Shown here piece by piece: positions 1-5,626 of a stretch of DNA of 7,073 nt. The DNA lies in NCBI GenBank assembly GCA_002292925.1, contig DBCF01000067.1:1-7073 (forward strand), in the 5' to 3' direction. The notes under the pieces were generated by a model. The model worked only from the letters and a program-made list of their open reading frames with translations. It ran no database searches and was not told the DNA's origin. Origin of the DNA: Roseiflexaceae bacterium UBA965 (lineage in GTDB: Bacteria > Chloroflexota > Chloroflexia > Chloroflexales > Roseiflexaceae). The position numbers were made by a program, and so were the translations under genes. How positions within the stretch are numbered: the first letter of the stretch is position 1; each line of letters opens with the position of its first letter.

Positions 1-1269
1 GGCACCCTTTCTGACTATCGCATTTTGGGGATGGTCGGGCGTGGTGGCATGGGTGCAGTGTATCGCGTAATGCGCTTAGCTGATCATACGGTGTGGGCGC
101 TCAAAGAGATGCGACCCACCGAAGAAATGCGCCCTGTCGAGGACGCTGACCAGCGCCGGCTTTTTTTGCAGGAAGCCGAATTGTTGCGCACTTTGTCGCA
201 CCCCAATCTCCCTGCGGTGTCCGAAATATTTGTCCACGACGGCCGTCCCTGTATCGTAATGGAATTTGTGGCCGGGCAGACACTCGACGAGCGCATCCGG
301 GTCGCCAATGCCGCCTTGGCCGCGCCGCAAGTCATCAGTGTCTGTATTCAAGTGGCCCGGGTATTGCATTACATGCATACCCGTACGCCAGCGATTATTT
401 ATCGTGACGTCAAACCTTCCAACATCATGTTGCGGGCTGACCGTGTCATCAAACTCATCGACTTTGGTGTGGCACGGACCTACAAACGTCGCCAAGCCAA
501 AGACACCGTCGCCATGGGCTCGGCCGGCTATGCGCCACCCGAGCAATACGGCAAAGGCCAAACCGATTCCCGTTCTGATGTCTATGGCCTTGGCGCCACC
601 TTGTTGCATTTGCTGACCAATATCACGCCAGTGCCACTGCATCAACCGACGGTTGGTTCGATCAAACGCCTAAACGTCACGGCGAGTAGTGATCTCGAAT
701 TGGTGATTATCAAGTCCATGGAGCATGACCCCGATCGTCGCTACCAGACCGCCGCCGAAATGGCCGATGCGTTGATTGCCTGCCTCGATGAGGCATACGT
801 GGATCCTACCATTGGCGTGACCCCACCTGCAATTATCCCAGCCGGGCATACCGATGGGATTCAGGTATGTGCGGGGTGTGGGCATGTCAACCGTGGCGAT
901 TCACGCTTTTGTAGTAGCTGTGGCATGCCGCTCGGCGCCAACGAACCCCGCTCGGTGTTGCTCATCGTGGCCTCGCCACGTGGCTCACATCGTGTACGCC
1001 TCGACCGCTTCCCGGCACGGATTGGTCGCCGTGATGCCGCCCAACGCCTCTACCCCGAGATTGATTTGGCCGATTACGACCGCGGCGTCGCTTCGCGGAA
1101 TCATGCCTTGATTATCGAACAAGATGGTGAGCATTTGCTCGAAGACCTCGCCTCACTCAATGGGACGGCCCTTAACGGCACCAACGTCCCCTCACATCAG
1201 CCGCAGCGCCTGCGACCAGGTGATCGTATCCGGATTGGCGAAGTCGAAATCGAATTCCGCTGGGAGTAA
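1..1269 (+). CDS. Ser/Thr protein kinase with zinc ribbon and C-terminal FHA domain (5' partial)
   Basis: The reading frame is open from base 1, so the true start lies upstream; 422 codons are visible. An Hanks-type kinase domain occupies about residues 5-265 (window codon numbering). It has the glycine-rich loop GRGGMGAVY (13-21), the ATP-binding lysine K35, the catalytic loop YRDVKPSN with D136, the DFG motif at 154-156, and APPE at 178-181. A four-cysteine zinc ribbon follows (C290, C293, C304, C307). A C-terminal FHA domain (about 315-422) carries GRR at 342-344, SRNH at 365-368 and NGT at 387-389, the usual phosphothreonine-binding positions. No membrane segment is visible, so the protein is probably cytoplasmic. 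It should phosphorylate Ser/Thr of partner proteins, and FHA may bind its own phosphorylated residues or a substrate; both roles are inferred. The substrate is unknown. The stop codon sits just before purQ, suggesting cotranscription. Confidence 0.93.
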   Translation, partial: GTLSDYRILGMVGRGGMGAVYRVMRLADHTVWALKEMRPTEEMRPVEDADQRRLFLQEAELLRTLSHPNLPAVSEIFVHDGRPCIVMEFVAGQTLDERIRVANAALAAPQVISVCIQVARVLHYMHTRTPAIIYRDVKPSNIMLRADRVIKLIDFGVARTYKRRQAKDTVAMGSAGYAPPEQYGKGQTDSRSDVYGLGATLLHLLTNITPVPLHQPTVGSIKRLNVTASSDLELVIIKSMEHDPDRRYQTAAEMADALIACLDEAYVDPTIGVTPPAIIPAGHTDGIQVCAGCGHVNRGDSRFCSSCGMPLGANEPRSVLLIVASPRGSHRVRLDRFPARIGRRDAAQRLYPEIDLADYDRGVASRNHALIIEQDGEHLLEDLASLNGTALNGTNVPSHQPQRLRPGDRIRIGEVEIEFRWE

Positions 1270-1272
1270 TCA

Positions 1273-2037
1273 ATGAAACCTCGTGTTCTCGTGTTGCGGG
1301 CCGCTGGAATTAATCGTGATGGTGATGCGGCGCGGGCCGTGACGATGGCCGGCGGTGAGCCCGATTTAGTGCATATTGGGCGGATTGTCGATGGCAGTGT
1401 ATCAATATTTGATTATGCCATGGTGATTGTCCCTGGTGGTTTTTCGTATGGTGATCACCTCGGCGCGGGGCGCTTACTCGCCGTCGATTTGATGCATCGC
1501 TTAGGCGATAGCATGCGCCGCTTCGTCGAAGACGGCCGGAGCGTGTTGGGCATCTGTAACGGCTTCCAAGTCTTGGTCAAGTCAGGATTACTTCCGGGTA
1601 ATATCCAAGCCTCGTTGACCCACAATGCCTCACAACGCTTCGAATGCCGCTGGGTGCGCTTGCAAGCCCAACCCGGCAACTCGATTTTTACCCAACACAT
1701 GACCGATCCCATCGAAGTGCCCGTGGCGCATGGCGAAGGCCGTTTTGTTACCACTGATCCCGCCGAGCTCACCCAACTCCAAGCTGCTGGCCAAGTGGCC
1801 TTTTGTTATATTGATGAACATAATGTACCGACCGAGGCCTATCCTGCCAACCCCAACGGCTCACGTTTGGGGATTGCTGGCGTCTCTGACCCCACCGGGC
1901 GCATTCTCGGTTTGATGCCCCACCCCGAAAACGCCGTTGCACCGTGGCAACACCCCCGTTGGACCCGCGAACAGCGCACCCACGGCGATGGGTTGGCCTT
2001 GTTCCGCAATGGCATTCAATGGGTCAGCCATATTTAG
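1273..2037 (+). CDS. purQ: Phosphoribosylformylglycinamidine synthase, glutaminase subunit PurQ
   Basis: This is a 254-residue class I glutamine amidotransferase of the PurQ family. PurQ releases ammonia from glutamine and passes it to PurL, which converts FGAR to FGAM in de novo purine synthesis; PurS is the usual third partner. The nucleophile is C95 in GICNGFQ, and the other triad residues are H217 and E219 in MPHPEN. VPGGFSYGDH (53-62) is a strong PurQ signature. The protein is longer than the ~225-residue Bacillus type and has the extended C-terminal part seen in long-form PurQ. The usual N-terminal G(S/T)NCD reads GINRD here, which does not touch the triad. The ATG is preceded by GGGAG at 1262-1266, with the kinase stop codon between, so translation is probably coupled. 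purS and purL are not in the window. Confidence 0.93.
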   Translation: MKPRVLVLRAAGINRDGDAARAVTMAGGEPDLVHIGRIVDGSVSIFDYAMVIVPGGFSYGDHLGAGRLLAVDLMHRLGDSMRRFVEDGRSVLGICNGFQVLVKSGLLPGNIQASLTHNASQRFECRWVRLQAQPGNSIFTQHMTDPIEVPVAHGEGRFVTTDPAELTQLQAAGQVAFCYIDEHNVPTEAYPANPNGSRLGIAGVSDPTGRILGLMPHPENAVAPWQHPRWTREQRTHGDGLALFRNGIQWVSHI

Positions 2038-2074
2038 CCGTGCTTTTTTTGAAAAATAATCCTCGTTGCATCAT

Positions 2075-2148
2075 GCACCCACTGTCTGTCCATTGATTGT
2101 TACGGACTCTGTGGGTGCTCATGGCGTGTCAGCAACTGACAGTCCATG
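2075..2148 (+). promoter_or_regulatory. Two tandem stem-loops between purQ and the epimerase gene
   Basis: The first stem pairs 2075-2082 (GCACCCAC) with 2111-2118 (GTGGGTGC) and contains an inner GTCC/GGAC stem (2088-2091 with 2104-2107). The second pairs 2127-2132 (TGTCAG) with 2136-2141 across a CAA loop, and an outer CATGG/CCATG pair (2120-2124 with 2144-2148) extends it. Thymine-rich sequence follows (2150-2166), which would suit a purQ terminator. The same structures could instead form part of the 5' leader of the epimerase mRNA. No convincing promoter was found in the gap, so the choice between these is open. Confidence 0.45.
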
Positions 2149-2185
2149 CCATTTTCGCAGTTTTTCAAAGAGAGGAAGCGTGACG

Positions 2186-3127
2186 ATGCGGGTAATGATT
2201 ACCGGATCGAGTGGGCAAATCGGTACCAATCTCGGCTTGCGGCTACTTGATGCTGGCCACACGGTGTTTGGCATCGATCGCCGCCAAAACAGCTGGACTG
2301 ACCGAATTCCTACCCTTTTGCAAGACCTCAGTATGCCCTACCGCGACTTTGTGGGGGGGATAGGTGGTGCACCCTACCCACCATGCGATGTGGTGGTGCA
2401 TTTGGCTGCCAACGCCAAGGTCCACGAACTGGTGCAGTACCCCCATCGCGCCCTCGAAAATATCACCGTGACTTTTAATGTGTTGGAATATTGTCGCCAG
2501 CAACAGGTGCCGGTGGTTTTTTCGTCGTCACGTGAGGTGTATGGTGACATCCAGCGCTACCTCACTGAGGAGCGCACGGCAGATTTTGCCTTTGCCGAAA
2601 GCCCCTACTCAGCCAGCAAAATCGCCGGTGAGTCGTTGGTTTATTCATATGCACGCTGTTATGGGTTGCGCTACGTGGTCTTTCGCTTTTCGAATGTGTA
2701 TGGGCGCTACGACAATGATATTGAGCGGATGGAGCGGGTGATTCCGTTGTTTATCCGTGAATTGCAAGCGGGGCGACCAATTACCGTCTTTGGTCGCGAA
2801 AAAACCTTGGATTTTACGCATGTCGACGATTGTGTCGACGGGATTATCCGTGGAATTGACGCACTCCATACCCGCCGTATCGATGCCGAGACCATCAACC
2901 TGGCCTATGGCAAAGGCAACACCCTGGTGGCCATGGCGCAGTATGCGGCGCATGCGTTGGGGATTGCCAACCCCGACATCCGCATCGAAGAAAGCAAGCG
3001 GGTCGGCGAGGTAACCTACTATATCGCCGATTTGACCCGTGCCCAACAATTACTTGGCTACGCCCCACAGATTGATTTAGCCCAAGGGATTGCTATGGCT
3101 GTTGACTGGCAGAAAGAGATGCCGTAG
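2186..3127 (+). CDS. NAD-dependent epimerase/dehydratase, extended SDR family (sugar-nucleotide type)
   Basis: A 313-residue extended short-chain dehydrogenase/reductase. The N-terminal Rossmann fold shows the dinucleotide motif GSSGQIG (7-13) and D31 at the end of the second strand, which fits NAD rather than NADP. The catalytic residues are visible: the SSS stretch at 113-115, Y141 and K145 (YSASK). The sequence SREVYGD and the later FGREKTLDFTHVDD segment resemble UDP-glucose 4-epimerases, UDP-glucuronate epimerases and related dehydratases that act on nucleotide sugars for surface polysaccharides. The exact substrate cannot be read from the sequence. I chose ATG 2186 because AGAGGAAG (2171-2178) lies seven bases upstream and MRVMITGSSG is a typical family start. 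An in-frame GTG at 2180 is possible. The longer open frame back to 2066 crosses the stem-loops and has no family resemblance. The stop TAG overlaps the start of a repeat-like sequence. Confidence 0.9.
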   Translation: MRVMITGSSGQIGTNLGLRLLDAGHTVFGIDRRQNSWTDRIPTLLQDLSMPYRDFVGGIGGAPYPPCDVVVHLAANAKVHELVQYPHRALENITVTFNVLEYCRQQQVPVVFSSSREVYGDIQRYLTEERTADFAFAESPYSASKIAGESLVYSYARCYGLRYVVFRFSNVYGRYDNDIERMERVIPLFIRELQAGRPITVFGREKTLDFTHVDDCVDGIIRGIDALHTRRIDAETINLAYGKGNTLVAMAQYAAHALGIANPDIRIEESKRVGEVTYYIADLTRAQQLLGYAPQIDLAQGIAMAVDWQKEMP

Positions 3128-3147
3128 AGACGCATCCTGCTGCGTGT

Positions 3148-3189
3148 ATGGCGTCATTCCTGGCCTTCGGCGTCATGCAATGACGCCAT
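3148..3189. repeat. Inverted repeat with two alternative hairpins
   Basis: ATGGCGTCATT at 3148-3158 is the exact reverse complement of 3179-3189, giving an 11 bp stem with a 20-base loop. Within the loop side, GGCGTCAT at 3169-3176 can instead pair with 3180-3187 across a GCA loop, giving an 8 bp stem. The two folds compete for the same 3' arm. It may act as the terminator of the epimerase gene, although no thymine run follows. Confidence 0.6.
3163..3185 (+). repeat. 23 bp dispersed repeat, copy 1
   Basis: The sequence begins GCCTTCGGCGTCATG and ends CAATGACG. It matches 3484-3506 at 22 of 23 positions, the one difference being T versus C in the GGCG(T/C)CAT part. It forms the compact hairpin described for 3169-3187. 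Confidence 0.7.
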
Positions 3190-3239
3190 GCGACGTAGGA
3201 AGTATAAAGTCGGAAGCGTGAAGTTCCAGCGCCCAGCTG

Positions 3240-3270
3240 TCTCGCACAGAGGGCGCAGAGCGCACAGAGG
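3240..3270 (-). repeat. ~31 bp repeat, inverted copy A
   Basis: Read on the minus strand it begins CCTCTGTGCGCTCTGCG and ends GCGAGA. It aligns without gaps to 3518-3548 at 24 of 31 positions and to 3604-3634 at 23 of 31. Being opposite in orientation to the other two copies, it could pair with either in a single strand. Confidence 0.65.
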
Positions 3271-3310
3271 TGTTTTGTTGATTGTTGTGCGCCGATGTAT
3301 GGCTGTCACA

Positions 3311-3357
3311 CTTCCTACTTCCTACTTCCTACTTCCTACTTCCTACTTCCTACTTCC
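3311..3357 (+). repeat. Heptamer tandem array (CTTCCTA, about 6.7 copies)
   Basis: Six perfect copies of CTTCCTA occupy 3311-3352, followed by a partial CTTCC at 3353-3357. An inverted single unit, GTAGGAAGTA at 3195-3204, lies about 110 bases upstream and is complementary to units of the array. Short perfect arrays of this kind vary in copy number by replication slippage. No coding frame uses it. Confidence 0.95.
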
Positions 3358-3483
3358 ATAGCGTTATTCTATGCCGGTTGCCTTGGCAACCGTCGCGTGG
3401 AATCTCTGCGGGCTGGCACCTAATGATGGTGGCGTGATACGACGTGGAGTAATCAATTCCTGACCGCACGGAGATTGCACTGC

Positions 3484-3506
3484 GCCTTCGGCGCCATGCA
3501 ATGACG
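3484..3506 (+). repeat. 23 bp dispersed repeat, copy 2
   Basis: It starts GCCTTCGGCGCCATG and ends CAATGACG, one base different from 3163-3185. The arm that gives copy 1 its hairpin has diverged after ATGACG, so this copy folds less well. Confidence 0.7.
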
Positions 3507-3517
3507 TTGGGGGTGTG

Positions 3518-3548
3518 TCTCTGTGTCCTCTGCGAGCCCTGCGCGAGA
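3518..3548 (+). repeat. ~31 bp repeat, direct copy B
   Basis: It begins TCTCTGTGTCCTCTGCG and ends GCGAGA. With flanks (3516-3550) it matches 3602-3636 at 29 of 35 positions without gaps. The bases ATAAATGG follow this copy and directly precede copy C. Confidence 0.7.
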
Positions 3549-3603
3549 TAAATGGCAGATTGCACGGGCAGACGATTTATCGGTTACCACGACATAAATG
3601 GTG

Positions 3604-3634
3604 TCTCTGTGTGCTCTGCGTGCCGTGTAAGAGA
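3604..3634 (+). repeat. ~31 bp repeat, direct copy C
   Basis: It begins TCTCTGTGTGCTCTGCG and ends AAGAGA. This copy lies 86 bases after copy B in the same orientation and about 25 bases from the rplL terminator hairpin. Confidence 0.7.
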
Positions 3635-3658
3635 TACAGAACGTACAGGGGATAACAG

Positions 3659-3690
3659 CACCCCCTCATCACTATAGTGACGAGGGGGTG
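3659..3690 (-). terminator. Terminator hairpin after rplL
   Basis: 3659-3674 and 3675-3690 form an inverted repeat of 16 bases with a single imperfect position. In minus-strand RNA that position is a G-U pair, so the stem is continuous; in plus-strand RNA it is an A-C mismatch. This favours action on the ribosomal operon. It begins 40 bases after the rplL stop codon. The sequence that follows in the RNA (CUGUUAUCC) is only mildly uridine-rich, so it may also serve as a 3' stabilising structure. Confidence 0.75.
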
Positions 3691-3730
3691 AGCAACAGCA
3701 ATAATTGCGTTGTGTGCTTAGACGACGAAA

Positions 3731-4117
3731 TTACTTGATTTCGACGGTGGCGCCGGCTTCGACCAGCTTGGCCTTGGCAGCATCGGCTTCTTCTTTGCTG
3801 ACGGCTTCTTTGATGGCCTTGGGGGCACCATCGACCAAGTCCTTGGCTTCTTTGAGGCCGAGGCTGGTGAGTTCGCGCACTGCTTTGATGACTTGGATCT
3901 TGTTTGCGCCGGCATCCTTGAGGACGACGTCAAACTCGGTCTTTTCTTCGACCACAGCGGCGACAGCGGCAGCGGCGGGAGCGGCGGCACCCATCATCAT
4001 AGGAGCAGCGGCGGTAACGCCCCACTTGTCTTCCATGGTCTTCTTGAGCTCGACCAATTCGAGGACGTTCAAGGTTTCGATGCTAGCAATAATGCTGTTG
4101 ATTTTGTCGTTCGACAC
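3731..4117 (-). CDS. rplL: 50S ribosomal protein L7/L12
   Basis: This 128-residue protein is the flexible stalk subunit of the large ribosomal subunit. It binds L10 as dimers and recruits elongation factors and other translational GTPases. The N-terminal dimerisation segment (about 1-34, with VLELVELKKTMEDKWGV) is followed by an alanine-rich hinge (about 36-57) with an MMM run. The globular C-terminal domain (about 60-128) includes KIQVIKAVRELTSLGLKEAK and VDGAPKAIKE. Length and layout are normal. The start is GTG, supported by AGGAG at 4125-4129 with a seven-base spacer. It is the last gene of the operon, and the terminator lies 40 bases downstream. L7/L12 is needed in several copies per ribosome, so its own good SD in a 61-base gap after rplJ makes sense. 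Confidence 0.98.
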   Translation of the reverse strand: MSNDKINSIIASIETLNVLELVELKKTMEDKWGVTAAAPMMMGAAAPAAAAVAAVVEEKTEFDVVLKDAGANKIQVIKAVRELTSLGLKEAKDLVDGAPKAIKEAVSKEEADAAKAKLVEAGATVEIK

Positions 4118-4132
4118 GGTAGTGCTCCTGTT

Positions 4133-4158
4133 AGTTTAGACAGTCCGCAGTCATGCGG
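4133..4158 (-). other. Small stem-loop between rplJ and rplL
   Basis: In minus-strand RNA, CCGCA and UGCGG (4155-4159 with 4146-4150) pair across a UGAC loop, and CAG/CUG extends the stem past one bulged A. It lies just upstream of the rplL SD. It could influence RNA processing or rplL translation, but the stem is short. Confidence 0.35.
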
Positions 4159-4178
4159 CTGATACACAATACAAAAAA

Positions 4179-4712
4179 CTAGGCGGCCTTCTCTTCTTCC
4201 ATTTTGTCGATGCGTGCTTGCACGGCATAGACAACACTGGTAGCGGTGCTGTTGAGGACATTGACGATCCCAGCGACTGGAGCTTCGACGACGCCCAAAA
4301 TTTGTGCCAAGGCTTCGAGGCGGGTAGGCATGCTTGCGATAACGTCGATTGACGTATCACCGGGTACATAGACATTCCCCAAAAGTCCACCGCGGAAGGT
4401 GAGCTTTTTGGCAGTGACGTTGTATTCCTTGAGCGCTTTGGCGACGACCGCTGCATCGTTATAGGCGAAGCAGAGTGCCGTGGGGCCATACAAGGCGGGT
4501 TCGATGTCTCCATTACCGGTGGCACGGGCTGCGATGAGCGTAAGCGTGTTTTTGGCAATGACGAATTCGCCGCCGAGTGGGCGAAGTTTGTTGCGCAATG
4601 TGGTGATTTCAGCGACAGTGATACCGCGGTAGTCAGCCACGATGACGGCTTGCATTTTCTGCATTTTGACCGTCAAATCGGCAACTTGTACAATTTTGCG
4701 TGGTGTTGGCAT
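4179..4712 (-). CDS. rplJ: 50S ribosomal protein L10
   Basis: L10 (177 residues) anchors L7/L12 dimers at the base of the ribosomal stalk and binds 23S rRNA with L11. The N-terminal rRNA-binding domain shows the family pattern: ADYRGITVAE, then IAKNTL and GPTALCFAY. The C-terminal part is a long helix ending in KMEEEKAA, which carries the L7/L12 contact sites. Length is normal. The ATG is preceded by AAGGGGGTGA at 4717-4726, one base from the ideal anti-SD complement. The 186-base gap upstream holds an L10-leader-like structure and a terminator hairpin, so expression of rplJ and rplL is probably set by the L10-L7/L12 complex, as known for this family in other bacteria. Confidence 0.98.
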   Translation of the reverse strand: MPTPRKIVQVADLTVKMQKMQAVIVADYRGITVAEITTLRNKLRPLGGEFVIAKNTLTLIAARATGNGDIEPALYGPTALCFAYNDAAVVAKALKEYNVTAKKLTFRGGLLGNVYVPGDTSIDVIASMPTRLEALAQILGVVEAPVAGIVNVLNSTATSVVYAVQARIDKMEEEKAA

Positions 4713-4758
4713 TATTTCACCCCCTTCCTTTTTTGCGTTCGTTATAAGACAAAACCAA

Positions 4759-4791
4759 ACGGGCTACCGTATACGAGACACGGTAGCCCGT
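4759..4791 (-). terminator. Attenuator (terminator hairpin) in the rplJL leader
   Basis: 4759-4770 and 4780-4791 are perfect reverse complements (12 bp, ACGGGCTACCGT type), with a nine-base loop. In minus-strand RNA the stem is followed by UUGGUUUUGUCUUAU, a uridine-rich stretch typical of an intrinsic terminator. It lies between rplA and rplJ, 46 bases before the rplJ start, so it would reduce transcription into rplJL. An upstream leader segment can pair with its 5' arm, which suggests conditional use. Confidence 0.8.
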
Positions 4792-4818
4792 CAAAATGCA
4801 TGGGAATGCACGTTCACA

Positions 4819-4878
4819 GGGTCTACCTCAGTCGGTGGATTGCTCCATTAAGCACATGGCGCCGACGATCTCTGGTAG
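4819..4878 (-). promoter_or_regulatory. L10 leader-like RNA (L10-L7/L12 binding structure)
   Basis: In minus-strand RNA, CUACC (4874-4878) pairs with GGUAG (4823-4827). Beyond an asymmetric internal loop, AGAGAUC facing UGA, GUCGG (4862-4866) pairs with CCGAC (4831-4835). Inside lies a small CCAU/AUGG hairpin (4856-4859 with 4845-4848) with a GUGCUUA loop. The motifs AGAGAUCGUCGG and GUGCUUAAU, the GA-containing kink-turn-like loop and the position before rplJ all fit the known ribosomal L10 leader family. Its GGUAGACCC segment (4819-4827) can instead pair with GGGCUACC (4782-4789) of the attenuator. L10 binding would therefore favour termination, and its absence readthrough. Confidence 0.8.
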
Positions 4879-4898
4879 TATTCGGTTCCGTTTGAAAA

Positions 4899-5615
4899 TT
4901 AGGCGTTCATGGCCTGGGCAGCAGTGGGGTCAACGGGGATGCCGGGGCCCATGGTGCTGGTAAAGGTGACTGAACGCACAAAGGTGCCTTTGATTGATGA
5001 TGGCTTGGTGCCTTTGACGGCTTCCATCAAGGCTGAGATGTTTTCGGTGATTTGTTGTTCACTGAAGCTCACCTTGCCGACGCCCACATGGAGCAAACCA
5101 GTCTTGTCATTGCGGAACTCGACACGACCACCACGCACTTCGCGGATGGTGCGGCTGAGGTCTTCGCCTGGCACAACGGTACCGCTCTTGGGGTTAGGCA
5201 TCAAGCCGCGGGGTCCCAATTTACGGGCTACGCGACCGACCTTGGCCATCATATCGGTGGTGGCGATGGCGATATCAAAATCGAAGAAGTTCTCACGGTC
5301 GATTTGAGCAATCAACTCGTCAGCACCAACGAAATCTGCACCAGCGTCACGGGCGGCTTGGGCAGCGTCACCTTGGGCAAATACCAAGACGCGTACCGAT
5401 TTACCAGTACCGTGGGGCAGGGCGACCGTTGAGCGGATGTTTTGGTCGGCTTGGCGTGGGTCGATGCCGAGGCGCAGGTGAACCTCGACCGAAGCGTCAA
5501 ACTTGGTGAATGACGTTTCTTTTACCAAACGGACAGCGTCGGCAGGAGCGTGCAACTTGCTCTGGTCGACCTTCTTTAGTGCTTCGAGATACTTCTTGCC
5601 ATGTTTCTTGGCCAT
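4899..5615 (-). CDS. rplA: 50S ribosomal protein L1
   Basis: L1 (238 residues) forms the mobile L1 stalk of the large subunit near the tRNA exit site. In many bacteria it also represses its own operon by binding an mRNA copy of its rRNA site. The family signatures KLGPRGLMPNPKSGT (132-145) and TSTMGPGIPVD near the C-terminus are clear. Length is normal. I set the start at the ATG of MAKKHGKKYLEAL, with GGAGG at 5622-5626 six bases upstream. An upstream in-frame GTG at 5657 would add 14 residues unlike any L1 and would lie inside the stem-loop before the gene, so I rejected it. rplK lies 52 bases upstream, and the gap holds the proposed L1 site. Confidence 0.98.
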   Translation of the reverse strand: MAKKHGKKYLEALKKVDQSKLHAPADAVRLVKETSFTKFDASVEVHLRLGIDPRQADQNIRSTVALPHGTGKSVRVLVFAQGDAAQAARDAGADFVGADELIAQIDRENFFDFDIAIATTDMMAKVGRVARKLGPRGLMPNPKSGTVVPGEDLSRTIREVRGGRVEFRNDKTGLLHVGVGKVSFSEQQITENISALMEAVKGTKPSSIKGTFVRSVTFTSTMGPGIPVDPTAAQAMNA

Positions 5616-5626
5616 TACAATCCTCC

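Larger units (their letters stand above)
3128..3658. other. Repeat-rich intergenic spacer between convergent operons
   Basis: About 530 bases carry no credible gene. The only open frames are short, lack an SD and run through the repeats. The spacer instead contains a heptamer array, a three-copy ~31 bp repeat, a two-copy 23 bp repeat and several small hairpins: a 5 bp stem at 3130-3145, and a perfect 8 bp stem with a two-base loop at 3375-3392. It lies where the + strand epimerase gene and the - strand ribosomal operon converge, a place where insertions do little harm. Confidence 0.8.

Noticed and set aside
2049..2077. Sigma-70 type promoter TTGAAA before the epimerase
   Set aside because: A -35-like TTGAAA is present but no acceptable -10 lies at 16-18 bases spacing.
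2066..2185. 40-residue N-terminal extension of the epimerase
   Set aside because: It crosses two stem-loops, has no SD, and precedes the typical Rossmann start MRVMITG; the ATG at 2186 has an SD.
3311..3357. CRISPR array
   Set aside because: The 7 bp units are contiguous with no unique spacers and no cas genes are nearby.
3350..3565. 71-residue open frame on the minus strand in the spacer
   Set aside because: It runs through the repeats, has no SD and no recognisable family; its composition follows the repeats.
3705..4139. 144-residue open frame opposite rplL
   Set aside because: Its Ala/Ser/Leu-rich sequence is the antisense shadow of the alanine-rich rplL.
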